In this document: piece by piece, positions 1 to 7,521 of the stretch
Position numbering within the stretch: the first letter of the stretch is position 1
Layout: each line of letters begins with the position of its first letter
Source: an uncultured Flavobacterium sp.
GTDB taxonomy: Bacteria > Bacteroidota > Bacteroidia > Flavobacteriales > Flavobacteriaceae
NCBI RefSeq assembly: GCF_946479975.1
Contig: NZ_CAMLIX010000142.1
Location: 1-13,594 of the forward strand
Direction of reading: 5' to 3'
Length of the DNA stretch: 13,594 nt
Notes under the pieces: generated by a model
The model's input: only the letters and a program-made list of their open reading frames with translations
The model's database searches: none
Told to the model about the DNA's origin: nothing
Program-made: the position numbers and the translations under genes

Positions 1-339
1 CATAGCGCGTTTTAAGGTTTTTATACCATCCCAGCGCAATTCTGAATTGTAATTTAAACCTTCGCGAATCACGTGCATGTGACTGTCATTCAGCCCAGGA
101 ATTACTGTTTTTCCCTTGGCATCAATCAATTTTGTTTCTGATGATTTATAAGAGTAAAGAATGTTTTTCTCAGTTCCGATGTCCAGAATAATTCCGTCTT
201 TCATTGCAATTGCCTGAACAAATTCGTTTTGTTTCTGCATCGTTGCAATTTTTCCATTATAAATAATCAGATCAGCTTTTTGCTGGGCTTGAATTGACAA
301 GCCCGCAGAAAGCAATAGAATTAATAATATATTTTTCAT
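1..339 (-). CDS. YtcJ-like amidohydrolase, N-terminal part (exported)
   Basis: This is the first 113 residues of a metal-dependent amidohydrolase; the rest lies beyond the left edge. The ATG is at 337-339 and is followed by a signal peptide (MKNILLILLLSAGLSIQA, cleavage probably before QQKAD), so the enzyme should act in the periplasm or outside the cell. The mature part opens with the small beta domain (DLIIYNGKIATM). It then reaches the first metal-binding motif, PGLNDSHMH, with His87 and His89 as expected metal ligands. The following IREGLNYNSELRWDG segment is characteristic of the YtcJ/amidohydrolase-3 branch, which includes N-substituted formamide deformylase. The family hydrolyses amide-type bonds in small molecules, but the substrate cannot be told from this fragment. 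No Shine-Dalgarno site is seen. A repeat element lies directly upstream and no consensus promoter was found. Confidence 0.85.
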   Translation of the reverse strand, partial: MKNILLILLLSAGLSIQAQQKADLIIYNGKIATMQKQNEFVQAIAMKDGIILDIGTEKNILYSYKSSETKLIDAKGKTVIPGLNDSHMHVIREGLNYNSELRWDGIKTLKRAM

Positions 340-366
340 AAAAAAAATTAAGGTAATTATGATTTT

Positions 367-528
367 TTTAAACACATAGAATCATAGAATATAGATTGTG
401 TGTAAAAGGCGTTTCACTTGCATCAATTAACATAGCTGTTATGTAATTATAATCTATGTGTTGAGAAACAAGTTTCTCTTTTTCGGCCTTTCAAAAAAAT
501 AGAAAATCTATGTTTCTATATGTTTAAA
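367..528. repeat. Palindromic intergenic repeat element, ~160 bp
   Basis: The ends form a 24-bp imperfect inverted repeat: 367-390 matches the reverse complement of 505-528 at 21 of 24 positions (core ACATAGAAnCATAGA). Inside are a perfect 7-bp hairpin GAGAAAC-AA-GTTTCTC (463-478), a short dyad ACATA/TATGT (430-444), and a further CTATGTG copy (454-460) that can pair with CACATAG (373-379). There is no ORF in it. It fills almost the whole gap between the amidohydrolase start and the hydrolase end. From memory, similar CACATAGAAACATAGA elements are scattered between genes in Flavobacterium genomes; that part is recall, not shown here. It could be a non-autonomous (MITE- or REP-like) element or an RNA 3'-end structure. 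Confidence 0.65.
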
Positions 529-553
529 ATAATTTTAGCATTAAATATTTTGA

Positions 554-1573
554 TTATTTACTTAGAAAAAAAGCAAGTAAATCTTTTTGTACCTGAGCAG
601 TATTTTCTTGAACCAACCAGTGACCTGAACCAGCGATTTTAGATTCGGTAACATTTTCTGCCACTAATTTGGAGTGATCTTTAAGGAATGCTGCGGCGAA
701 ATATTCTCCACCCATTGCTAATAATGGCATTTTTAGCTTTTTCTTCATAAAAATAACATTGTCTTTTCCGTCCTGATCAAATGCGCCAAACCATTTAAAC
801 GCAGCAGTTGTGCCACCTTCGACAGCATAAGCTCTAATAAATTCTGTAGTTTCTTCAGCCGTAAACGGATCTTTTACATGCCCCACAACTGGCCAAAAAT
901 TAGTTAAGAATTCTTTTTCTTTTCCTTTTACAATATCTCCGGAAGATGGCCATGCAAAGAAACCAAACCACCATGCAGATCCTTTTACGTTAGACCAAAC
1001 AGGTTCAACACCAGGCAAAAGTGCGTCCATTAAAGCGACTTTGTTTACACTTTCTCCATACTGTGCAGCGTAAGCGTAAGCGACCATAAGTCCGATGTCG
1101 TGTCCAGCCAAATTGATTTTTTTGTACCCAAGCTGATTTACTAGTTCATGAACATCAGATGCCATTGTTTTTTTATCGTAACCGCCTTCTGGTTTGTCAG
1201 ATTCTCCAACGCCTCTTAAATCGGTAGCGATAACCGTAAAATGTTTAGAAAGTTCTGGCAGTAAGCGATTCCACATGTACCAGTTTTGCCCAAAACCGTG
1301 AACTAAAACCAAAGGATCACCTTGTCCGCCAATAACGTAATGAATTTTGATTCCGTTTACCGTTGCTGTTGCGTGTTTAAAATTTGCCGGCGGATTTGCT
1401 GGTGCAACTTCTGCTGTTTCGGTTGTTTCGGCAGGTTTAGCTTCTGTAGCAGGAGTTTCTTCTGTTTTTTTATTACAAGAAATTAAAGTCAGTACTAAAA
1501 GTCCCAAAGTTAAAAATTGGGTTGTTTTACTTTTAAAATTTAAAAAAGTAGTTTTAAATAAATTCGTTTTCAT
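554..1573 (-). CDS. Alpha/beta hydrolase lipoprotein, epoxide-hydrolase type (Asp nucleophile)
   Basis: A 339-residue alpha/beta-fold hydrolase. It begins with a lipoprotein signal (LTLGLLVLTLISC, lipidated Cys33) and a Glu/Thr/Ala/Pro-rich linker to about residue 66, so it is tethered to a membrane facing the periplasm or surface. The oxyanion motif HGFGQ is at 92-96. The nucleophile elbow GHDIG (157-161) carries Asp159 instead of Ser, and the catalytic His is His318 (GSGHW). GHDIG followed by MVAYAYAAQY, and the cap motif GKEKEFLTNFW, are typical of epoxide hydrolases and related Asp-nucleophile dehalogenases. The usual acid after strand 6 is not an obvious Asp; Glu290 in GGEYF is a candidate. 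The start is the ATG at 1571-1573. A longer reading from a TTG at 1639 would overlap the upstream gene and bury the signal peptide. It follows the next hydrolase by 46 bp and is probably cotranscribed. Hydrolase class is sure, substrate unknown. Confidence 0.88.
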   Translation of the reverse strand: MKTNLFKTTFLNFKSKTTQFLTLGLLVLTLISCNKKTEETPATEAKPAETTETAEVAPANPPANFKHATATVNGIKIHYVIGGQGDPLVLVHGFGQNWYMWNRLLPELSKHFTVIATDLRGVGESDKPEGGYDKKTMASDVHELVNQLGYKKINLAGHDIGLMVAYAYAAQYGESVNKVALMDALLPGVEPVWSNVKGSAWWFGFFAWPSSGDIVKGKEKEFLTNFWPVVGHVKDPFTAEETTEFIRAYAVEGGTTAAFKWFGAFDQDGKDNVIFMKKKLKMPLLAMGGEYFAAAFLKDHSKLVAENVTESKIAGSGHWLVQENTAQVQKDLLAFFLSK

Positions 1574-1619
1574 AATGTAAATTTTGAAAGGGTTAATAAA
1601 TAATTGGTTATTAGAAATT

Positions 1620-2408
1620 TTATGCAGGAAGTTTTGCAATCCAATCTAGTATGTAAACTGCAATTTCCTGCCAGCCGGGCTGGTTTAAAACAAAATGATT
1701 TCGATCTGGAAAGACCTTAAAATCGGTGATTGAATTTTTGTTGGTGTATTTTTTATAATTGGAATAATTAAGTGATTCGGGAATAGTGTGATCTGCAGAT
1801 CCTGCGATTAATAACAATGGTTTATGCCGTGCTTGGAAATCTATTTTTGCGACAGAAGTTATGGTGTCACGAACAATCAATTTCGATTCTGGAATCACAG
1901 ATTCACAATAGGCTTTGTCCTGCCATTCTTCGGGCATTCCGTTTGTAAAAGCGTACTGCCATTGCGGAAAACTCATTAAGAAAGTTTTTTTTGTCGAAGT
2001 AAAAAAGCCCAGAGGTCCCCAGCCCGCTTTTAGAAAAGAAAATTTAAAAGTCATGATTCCCTGCGGCGGAACAGAGTGTATGGCAATAGCAGCCGATGCC
2101 AAACCTCGCTGCAATAATATCTGCGCTGTTAATCCGCCAATAGAGTGACCTATAATTATGGGTTTTTGAGGCAGATTTTTGGCGATGTTTTCAAAGTGCT
2201 CAATAAGATGCGTTAACCGCAGTCCCGCAATCTGCGAATCTGGATGACGATCGCGTAAAACACTTGCAGGAGCATCTTTGTAAGGCCATGCTGGTGCTAG
2301 AGTTTTAAAACCTTTATTTTCAAAAAAGTCTTTCCACTCGTCCCAGCATTTATTACTAACAAAAGCGCCCGTAATAAAGAGAATTGTAGTAGGGTTTTCA
2401 GTGAGCAT
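1620..2408 (-). CDS. Alpha/beta hydrolase, Ser nucleophile
   Basis: A 262-residue cytoplasmic alpha/beta hydrolase without a signal peptide. The predicted triad is Ser89 in the elbow GHSIGG (87-92), Asp206 in GSADHTIP and His238 in DRNHF, all in the normal order and spacing. The N-terminal strand TTILFITGAFVSNKCWDEW resembles esterase/lysophospholipase-like hydrolases often annotated only as alpha/beta hydrolase. The cap between residues 110 and 185 is rich in Trp and Phe, suggesting a hydrophobic substrate. The ATG at 2406-2408 is preferred; the longer frame opens with a TTG at 2465. Upstream, a poor promoter-like pattern (TTG-N22-TACAGTTTG) can be drawn, with one base too many in the -7 box. 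It is the first gene of a likely two-gene unit with the Asp-type hydrolase lipoprotein. Substrate unknown. Confidence 0.85.
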   Translation of the reverse strand: MLTENPTTILFITGAFVSNKCWDEWKDFFENKGFKTLAPAWPYKDAPASVLRDRHPDSQIAGLRLTHLIEHFENIAKNLPQKPIIIGHSIGGLTAQILLQRGLASAAIAIHSVPPQGIMTFKFSFLKAGWGPLGFFTSTKKTFLMSFPQWQYAFTNGMPEEWQDKAYCESVIPESKLIVRDTITSVAKIDFQARHKPLLLIAGSADHTIPESLNYSNYKKYTNKNSITDFKVFPDRNHFVLNQPGWQEIAVYILDWIAKLPA

Positions 2409-2563
2409 AATACATTGTTTTAATGTTATGCCAAACTGTAAACTAAAACCGAACCTTTTATGCAATTATTTGATTATTAGTATATTGTGGTTTTTAATAT
2501 GATTTTACTAAACCATATTTCGTCGTAAAACGAAAAACAAACGACTTTATATCGTCTTTTTGG

Positions 2564-2623
2564 AGTTATAAGTTATAAGTTATAAGTTATAAGTTATAAG
2601 TTATAAGTTATAAGTTATAAGTT
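2564..2623. repeat. Heptanucleotide tandem repeat (AGTTATA)8
   Basis: Eight perfect copies of AGTTATA (2564-2619) followed by a partial AGTT. It lies in the 253-bp gap between the end of the sigma-54 regulator and the start of the Ser-type hydrolase, about 155 bp upstream of the latter's ATG. Perfect identity of all copies suggests recent slippage, so copy number may vary among strains. It does not code for protein and has no spacers, so it is not a CRISPR array. The rest of the gap (2466-2563) shows no gene. Confidence 0.95.
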
Positions 2624-2635
2624 TTGCTTGGTGTC

Positions 2636-2663
2636 AACCATCAACCATTAACAATTAACCATT
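2636..2663. repeat. Second, degenerate heptad repeat (AACCATT)4
   Basis: Four 7-bp units, AACCATC, AACCATT, AACAATT and AACCATT, run into the stop codon (2662-2664, read on the minus strand) of the sigma-54 regulator. The unit length is the same as in the neighbouring AGTTATA array, but the sequence differs. Confidence 0.7.
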
Positions 2664-4611
2664 AAAAATGACTTCTCTTAATTCCTAATTTCTGCATTCG
2701 TGAAGCGAGTGTAGTAGGAGGAAGACCTAAGATTTCTGATGCTCCGCCTGCGCCTCTAATTCTTCCGTTGCATTTTTCTAAAACATTAATAATATGTTCT
2801 CTTTCGTTTTCCTGAATGGTTTTGAAAAACCACTCATTTGACGAATTACTTATCTTGGTTTCATCAAAAGCAGGAAGCGGAATATGTTCGATAGTATCGG
2901 TCTTAGCCAATAGTATACTTCTTTCAATAAGATTTTCGAGTTCGCGAATATTTCCCGGCCATTGATACGACAAAAGACTTTTTAAAGCACTTTCGGATAT
3001 TTCGTTTACATTTTTTCCCGTTTTAGAACTATATACCGCAATAAAATGACGTGCAAGAAGTCCTATATCTTCTTTTCGTTCTCTTAACGGCGGTAATTGA
3101 ATTGGGAATACATTTAAGCGATAGTATAAATCGAGCCTGAAACGCCCATCTGCAACCTCTTTTTCCAGCTTACAATTGGTCGCAGCAATTATTCTCACAT
3201 TTACTTTGATAGGAAGATTGCCACCAACACGTTCAATTTCTTTTTCCTGAATTGCTCGTAATAATTTAGCCTGCATTTCGAGAGGCATATCGCCAATTTC
3301 ATCCAAAAATAAAGTTCCGTTATTGGCTTGCTCAAACTTACCAATTCGCCTATCGGTTGCTCCTGTAAATGATCCTTTTTCGTGACCAAATAGTTCAGAT
3401 TCTATCAGACTTGGCGGAAGTGCAGAACAATTGATTTTTACAAAAGGCTGTTCTTTTCTGTTAGATAACTGCTGAATGCTGTTGGCGATACTTTCTTTCC
3501 CTGTGCCGCTTTCGCCCGTAATTAAAACGGTAGTATCTGCAGGCGCAACTTGAATAATGTTATCGAACAACTTTAGTAAAACTGGACTTTTACCAACAAT
3601 AGATTCAAAACCAGATATTTTGATGTTTTGGATTTTTTTTTGAGCAATAGAAGAACTCGTTTTCTGATTGTTTTTCTTATCAGCATGTATTAAATTTTCT
3701 ATGGCGTAAATTAAAGGCTGCTGCAATCTTTCACATAATGTGAGATGATTTTTATTGTACGTTTCAGCTTGACGGCTGAAAAAAGACAAGTAAAGTCCGC
3801 CATTTTCATTAAAGGATAAAGGAACTGGAAGCATCAAATTTGATTTCATGTTCATTGCCGTAGCAATCATTTTTTTGATAGGCGTTTTATCACATATTTT
3901 TAAAAAGTCTGCACCATTATAAAACGTAGCTTCCGTTTCAACTTTGCTTTTGTTTCGCAATTCATTTATTTCAGATTCTTTTAAAGCTGTAATGTTTTGC
4001 AATTCTTCAATTCCTATTTTTTGGTATTCATGTAATCCCGTTCTCGAGTATCCTAAAACTCTGTTAGATAATGTATTTTCCATATAAAAAACAGCCATTA
4101 CGAGATCAAAAGAAATAAGAGACTGCAGTGCTTTAATAATGTTTAATACTCTTTCGTCCCAATTACCGCTTTTTTGAATAATTGTTTTCAGCTGTTTTTG
4201 AAATAAAAGTTCTTTCCTTATAGAGGATTCTATGCCGTGTTCCTGATGGTATTTGGCAATTTCAATTGTTACTAATAAATCTTGCTCTCTAAATGGTTTT
4301 ACCAAAAAACCATAAGGATGTGTCAATTTTGCTTTATTAAGAACCTGCTCGTTTGAGTTTGCAGAAAGATAAATAAAGGGAATATTGTCTTCTTTTAATA
4401 TTTCGGCAAGGTCAATGCCAGTTTCTTTTCCAGAAAGGTAAATATCCAGTAGAACCAATTCTGGTCTTTCCTGCGCAATATAATATTTTGCATCTGAAAC
4501 TGAGCGCGCCATTCCAGTTACGGTATGTCCAGCTTTTTTCAACATCAATCGTAAATGATTGGCTTCTACAAATTGATCTTCGACAATTAATATTTTAAGT
4601 GATTTTGGCAT
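2662..4611 (-). CDS. Sigma-54-dependent response regulator (REC-GAF-like-AAA+-Fis)
   Basis: A 649-residue enhancer-binding protein. The receiver domain (about 6-122) has the acidic pair Glu11/Asp12, phospho-acceptor Asp56, Ser83 and Lys105. Residues about 150-310 look like a GAF-type sensory or linker domain. The AAA+ domain has Walker A GESGTGKE (366-373), sigma-54 contact loop GSFTGA (413-418, Ser in place of the usual Ala), Walker B LFLDEIGD (434-441) and WPGNIREL (551-558). A Fis-type helix-turn-helix (about 603-645) ends [12 protein letters not shown], resembling FhlA-like activators. When phosphorylated it should oligomerise upstream of -24/-12 promoters and open them for RpoN polymerase. 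The ATG at 4609-4611 lies 14 bp after the kinase stop, so the two are translated from one mRNA. All activation residues are intact. Which promoters it serves cannot be read from this window. Confidence 0.93.
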   Translation of the reverse strand: MPKSLKILIVEDQFVEANHLRLMLKKAGHTVTGMARSVSDAKYYIAQERPELVLLDIYLSGKETGIDLAEILKEDNIPFIYLSANSNEQVLNKAKLTHPYGFLVKPFREQDLLVTIEIAKYHQEHGIESSIRKELLFQKQLKTIIQKSGNWDERVLNIIKALQSLISFDLVMAVFYMENTLSNRVLGYSRTGLHEYQKIGIEELQNITALKESEINELRNKSKVETEATFYNGADFLKICDKTPIKKMIATAMNMKSNLMLPVPLSFNENGGLYLSFFSRQAETYNKNHLTLCERLQQPLIYAIENLIHADKKNNQKTSSSIAQKKIQNIKISGFESIVGKSPVLLKLFDNIIQVAPADTTVLITGESGTGKESIANSIQQLSNRKEQPFVKINCSALPPSLIESELFGHEKGSFTGATDRRIGKFEQANNGTLFLDEIGDMPLEMQAKLLRAIQEKEIERVGGNLPIKVNVRIIAATNCKLEKEVADGRFRLDLYYRLNVFPIQLPPLRERKEDIGLLARHFIAVYSSKTGKNVNEISESALKSLLSYQWPGNIRELENLIERSILLAKTDTIEHIPLPAFDETKISNSSNEWFFKTIQENEREHIINVLEKCNGRIRGAGGASEILGLPPTTLASRMQKLGIKRSHF

Positions 4612-4625
4612 TTTATAAAATTAAA

Positions 4626-6230
4626 TTAATCCAGATTATTTTCTTTGATGAAAAATTTCAAGGTTATTTTAGTACCGTTTTCATTCGTAATTAAAAACTG
4701 GCCTTCAATATCGGCAGCTAATCCATGCATTAATTTTATGCCTAATGAAGGATTATTGTAAGGATCAAAATCATTGGGGAGACCAATACCATTGTCTTTA
4801 ATAGTTAAAATATAATGTTGATGATCTATTGTTTTTAGAGAAATGTCTATAATTCCGTTTTCCTGTTTTTTGAAAGCATATTTGATGGCATTTGTAACAG
4901 CTTCATTAAAAATCAATCCAATCGGAATTGAATGTGATAAAGGAAGAGTAAAACTGTCTATATCCAAAATAAAGCGGATTGAATTCCTTATTTCGAAAGA
5001 GTCTTTTAAGTATTCTGTCAGTTCAAAAATATAAGAAGGCATATCTATAACCGACAAACTTTCTGACTGATATAGTTTTTGATGAATTAATGACATCGAC
5101 TGAATCCTGTTCTGGCTGTTATTGATGGCTTGAACGGCTTCTTCACTTTTTAAAAATTCTGCTTGACTTGCCAATAAACCGACAACCATATGCAGATTAT
5201 TTTTGACTCTGTGATGAATTTCTCTTAAAAGCCATTCTTTTTCAGTTACAAGATTTTGAAGTGTATTATTTTTTTTATTGATTTCTTCCTGCTGTGTTTT
5301 GAGTATTTTATTTGTCTTCTTTTTAAATCTGAAACTTTTGTAAAGAAGACCCAAAATTACAAGTAGAAGCACTGTAAAAGTAACGATAGTGTTTCTTAAA
5401 AATACCTCGTTATTGAGTTTACTCTGTTGCAGAATGGCTTTATTTTGAAGTTTTATAATATCATTATTTCTTTTTTCGGCTTCATAAATAATATGCAGTC
5501 TGGAAGAAATGGGATAAATAGCTTTTTCGTTAAGATGGGCTGCTTTATAATAAAATATGGCTCTTTTGAGATAGGATAGAGACTTATTAAAATCGGAATG
5601 CGAAAAGTACAATTCACTTATTTCTCTGTAGCAGTCGCCAATTCTTTTATTGTTTTTTGTTTTTTCGAATAGAACTGCAGCTTTAAAAATTGGATCCAAC
5701 CTCTCAGCTATCGGTGCAAGAGTTCTCATTTTTGCTGACCAAACCATCACCCAGGATTCTGCCAAATCATCCAGCTGATTTGTTTTTGATAACAGAGCAA
5801 TTGCTTTTCTAGCGCTGACTTCAATCATCTGATTATTATTTCGCAGCTGATAAATCATGGAAAGCTGCAGATAACACTTACCACCATAAATATCAGAATG
5901 CAGCGACTGGCTTATCTGAAGTGCATCTTCGGCGTATTGAAATGCTTTGAGTAGTGTTTGAGGGTTGTCATAAGAAGCTTCATACCAATCACTTACTTCT
6001 AGTAAAGTTTTGATTTTTTCAATACTTTCAGGTAATTGTTGCAGCGTTCTTTCTGCTTTTTTTACCTGTTGCTCTGTATAGTCATTATGAAAATTATTTT
6101 TTGGAGCAGACAGGCTTTTTTCTGCGGTTTCAATTTGTTTTTGGTTTTTGATGGAAGCCCAAGCATTTAGATCTCCAAATGTAAGCATAACAAGGAGAAG
6201 TAAAAATGCGTTGTAGTGGTTAGAAGACAT
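4626..6230 (-). CDS. TPR-containing sensor histidine kinase (HisKA_2 type)
   Basis: A 534-residue membrane kinase. An N-terminal signal or anchor (about 7-26) is followed by a helical periplasmic sensor of TPR-like repeats (about 55-275). A single transmembrane helix follows (281-300, TIVTFTVLLLVILGLLYKSF), then a coiled-coil linker (about 305-335). The dimerisation/phosphotransfer segment reads EIHHRVKNNL, with His340 the likely phosphorylated residue. The ATPase domain shows an N box (Asn442, Asn447), G1 box DNGIG (479-483) and G2 around SLGIKL (495-500). This arrangement, TPR sensor plus HisKA_2, is frequent in Flavobacteria. It is the first gene of the operon with the sigma-54 response regulator, which is its presumed partner. 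The signal sensed is unknown. No TAnnTTTG promoter was found on the minus strand in the 200 bp upstream. Confidence 0.93.
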   Translation of the reverse strand: MSSNHYNAFLLLLVMLTFGDLNAWASIKNQKQIETAEKSLSAPKNNFHNDYTEQQVKKAERTLQQLPESIEKIKTLLEVSDWYEASYDNPQTLLKAFQYAEDALQISQSLHSDIYGGKCYLQLSMIYQLRNNNQMIEVSARKAIALLSKTNQLDDLAESWVMVWSAKMRTLAPIAERLDPIFKAAVLFEKTKNNKRIGDCYREISELYFSHSDFNKSLSYLKRAIFYYKAAHLNEKAIYPISSRLHIIYEAEKRNNDIIKLQNKAILQQSKLNNEVFLRNTIVTFTVLLLVILGLLYKSFRFKKKTNKILKTQQEEINKKNNTLQNLVTEKEWLLREIHHRVKNNLHMVVGLLASQAEFLKSEEAVQAINNSQNRIQSMSLIHQKLYQSESLSVIDMPSYIFELTEYLKDSFEIRNSIRFILDIDSFTLPLSHSIPIGLIFNEAVTNAIKYAFKKQENGIIDISLKTIDHQHYILTIKDNGIGLPNDFDPYNNPSLGIKLMHGLAADIEGQFLITNENGTKITLKFFIKENNLD

Positions 6231-6440
6231 TTTTCTTAAGTTAAACTGGCAATACGAAGGTATTGATAATTATGTACGGAAGTTTAAAATTTCAAAAAAT
6301 TGATTAGCAACGAAATATCGTCGGATAATTGAAATTAAACTTATTTTTGATTGAAAGTCTTCAATGTTCATGCACAAGAAAAACTTTGAATACTGTAATC
6401 TTATCCCAATATTCTATAAAATTTTAATCGATCATTATCA
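6231..6440. other. Gene-free upstream region of the kinase operon
   Basis: The gap 6231-6667 has no convincing ORF. Its left half is AT-rich and must hold the kinase promoter, but no flavobacterial -33/-7 pair or GG-N10-GC sigma-54 site facing the kinase was recognised. The right half holds the small RNA candidate and its terminator, listed separately. Confidence 0.5.
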
Positions 6441-6448
6441 TAATTTTG
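6441..6448 (+). promoter_or_regulatory. Candidate -7 box TAATTTTG for the small RNA
   Basis: TAATTTTG is an exact match to the flavobacterial -7 box TAnnTTTG and points toward the structured element on the + strand. No TTG is present at the usual -33 distance; only TTT occurs there. Transcription would start near 6452 and give an RNA of about 155-160 nt ending at the terminator. Confidence 0.4.
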
Positions 6449-6493
6449 CTTTTACAGTAATAATAAATAGCTCAATCAGTCAGAAAAATAACA

Positions 6494-6610
6494 GGGGACC
6501 GGCGGGGTTCGTCTGAGGGTTCTGTACAATGATTTAGTTAGTTACTGCATACAAATTCAGGCACCCGCCGGCTGCCGAAAAACTCCTTAAGTTTTTAAGG
6601 AGTTTTTTTA
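6494..6610 (+). ncRNA. Candidate structured small RNA, family unassigned
   Basis: A GC-rich island in very AT-rich intergenic DNA that folds into one extended hairpin. P1 is CCGGCGGG (6499-6506) with CCCGCCGG (6564-6571), 8 bp. P2 is GTCTGA (6511-6516) with TCAGGC (6557-6562), 6 bp including one G-U. P3 is TGTA (6523-6526) with TACA (6550-6553). These are separated by asymmetric internal loops (4/1 and 6/3 nt) and capped by a 23-nt loop containing TTAGTTAGTTA. A strong + strand terminator begins 6 nt after P1. No reading frame crosses it and no gene follows on the same strand, so it is not a riboswitch or leader. A rod with internal bulges recalls 6S-like RNAs; Rfam 6S-Flavo and flavo-1 are worth comparing, but I do not recognise a diagnostic sequence. 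The 5' end is uncertain, between about 6452 and 6494. Confidence 0.6.
6578..6610 (+). terminator. Rho-independent terminator of the small RNA
   Basis: Perfect 13-bp stem AAAAACTCCTTAA / TTAAGGAGTTTTT (6578-6590 and 6595-6607) with a GTTT loop, running into TTTATTT. The U-tract is on the + strand. Read on the minus strand, the hairpin is followed by CGGCAG rather than U's, although the A-rich flank could still help end the AraC transcript that stops at 6668. Confidence 0.85.
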
Positions 6611-6667
6611 TTTAATAAATTGGCAGTCGATGTTGAAGAGATGAATAGTATGATATAAATTTTTCTA

Positions 6668-7492
6668 TTATTTTGAGTAACTGAAATTCGTTTTCTGAAT
6701 TTCACTAGGTGAACATCCAAATTGTTTTTTAAACGCAGCCGAAAAATGAGATAAATTCTCAAAGCCGGTTTCGTAATAAACTTCAGATGGTTTTTTGTTT
6801 TTTTCTGCAATTTGATAATGCGCTGCTTCCAATCTTTTTCTTGTCAGCCATCGTTGCGGCGTACTGCTGAAAGCCTTATGAAAATCACGTTTAAAAGTCG
6901 TAAGGCTTCGTCCAGTTAAATATCCGAATTTTTCAATAGGCATATTAAACATAAAGTTCTTTTCCATAAAAGGAAGTAAATCTATTTTTCCAGGTTCTTC
7001 AAAATCAGATAAGACTGCGTCAATATCTTTGTCAATTGTTTGAAGAATTGTAATAGCTTCTGTAATTTTTAAAGAAGCAATATGCTCAGGAAAATTATGC
7101 GGCAAATCAAAATAAGGTACCAAAGAAGCTAGAAAGCTTTCCAGCAGCGGATGACGCTGAAAACTAAAAATCTTTGCGTTTATCGTAGTAGGCTCTGTAC
7201 TTTTCTGATTGTAAAATTTCCTCAGTCTTTCTGCCGACAAATGTATGGCGGCAGCTTTATGAGGCAGACCGTCTTTTGGCGTATTGATGATCGCTGCAAG
7301 CTGATTTCTGGGAATTAAAAAAGTACTCCCAGGACCAAACACAAAACGCTGATCTGCCTGAATAATTTGTGTTTCACCAGAAATTAACCACACCAGAAGA
7401 TGGTCAGAGAATGCGGTTTCTGTTTTAAAAAGCTTTCCAGTGTAATTAGAAAGTTTAATTTCTGGAGTGATATAATTTACCTGATAATCCAT
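6668..7492 (-). CDS. AraC/XylS-family transcriptional regulator
   Basis: A 274-residue regulator. Residues about 15-100 form a cupin-like ligand-binding half (HLLVWLISGETQ, FGPGSTFLIPRNQLAAI). The C-terminal AraC DNA-binding domain has a first helix-turn-helix in about 183-212 (MPIEKFGYLTGRSLTTFKRDFHKAF) and a second in 233-266, with the family signature VYYETGFENLSHFSAAFKKQFGCSPSE. The ATG at 7490-7492 is chosen; an in-frame TTG at 7519 would place the start 2 bp from the upstream stop. It follows the SDR gene by 29 bp and is almost certainly cotranscribed with it. Two 15-bp direct repeats at the SDR promoter are its likely binding sites, which would make the operon autoregulated. The inducer is unknown; a substrate or product of the SDR enzyme is a reasonable guess. 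Confidence 0.92.
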   Translation of the reverse strand: MDYQVNYITPEIKLSNYTGKLFKTETAFSDHLLVWLISGETQIIQADQRFVFGPGSTFLIPRNQLAAIINTPKDGLPHKAAAIHLSAERLRKFYNQKSTEPTTINAKIFSFQRHPLLESFLASLVPYFDLPHNFPEHIASLKITEAITILQTIDKDIDAVLSDFEEPGKIDLLPFMEKNFMFNMPIEKFGYLTGRSLTTFKRDFHKAFSSTPQRWLTRKRLEAAHYQIAEKNKKPSEVYYETGFENLSHFSAAFKKQFGCSPSEIQKTNFSYSK

Positions 7493-7521
7493 AGTTTGAC
7501 TGTGTTTATAAAGATACAATA

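Noticed and set aside
1347..1580. Open frame of 77 codons on the + strand inside the hydrolase lipoprotein gene, and similar frames at 1915-2148, 4843-5034, 7722-7925, 8312-8500, 9103-9363 and 12152-12460
   Set aside because: All are antisense or out-of-frame shadows of well-supported genes, with no recognisable domains.
2625..2640. GG-N10-GC pattern (minus strand TGGTTGACACCAAGCA) as a sigma-54 promoter for the hydrolases
   Set aside because: Only the invariant GG and GC match; TGGC and TTGC are both broken, and such a bare pattern is expected often by chance.
2564..2663. CRISPR-like array
   Set aside because: The repeats are 7 bp, adjacent and without spacers; these are simple tandem repeats.
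6595..6810. Small 71-codon minus-strand frame at the end of the AraC gene
   Set aside because: It overlaps the AraC coding region in another frame and covers the terminator; composition is not protein-like.
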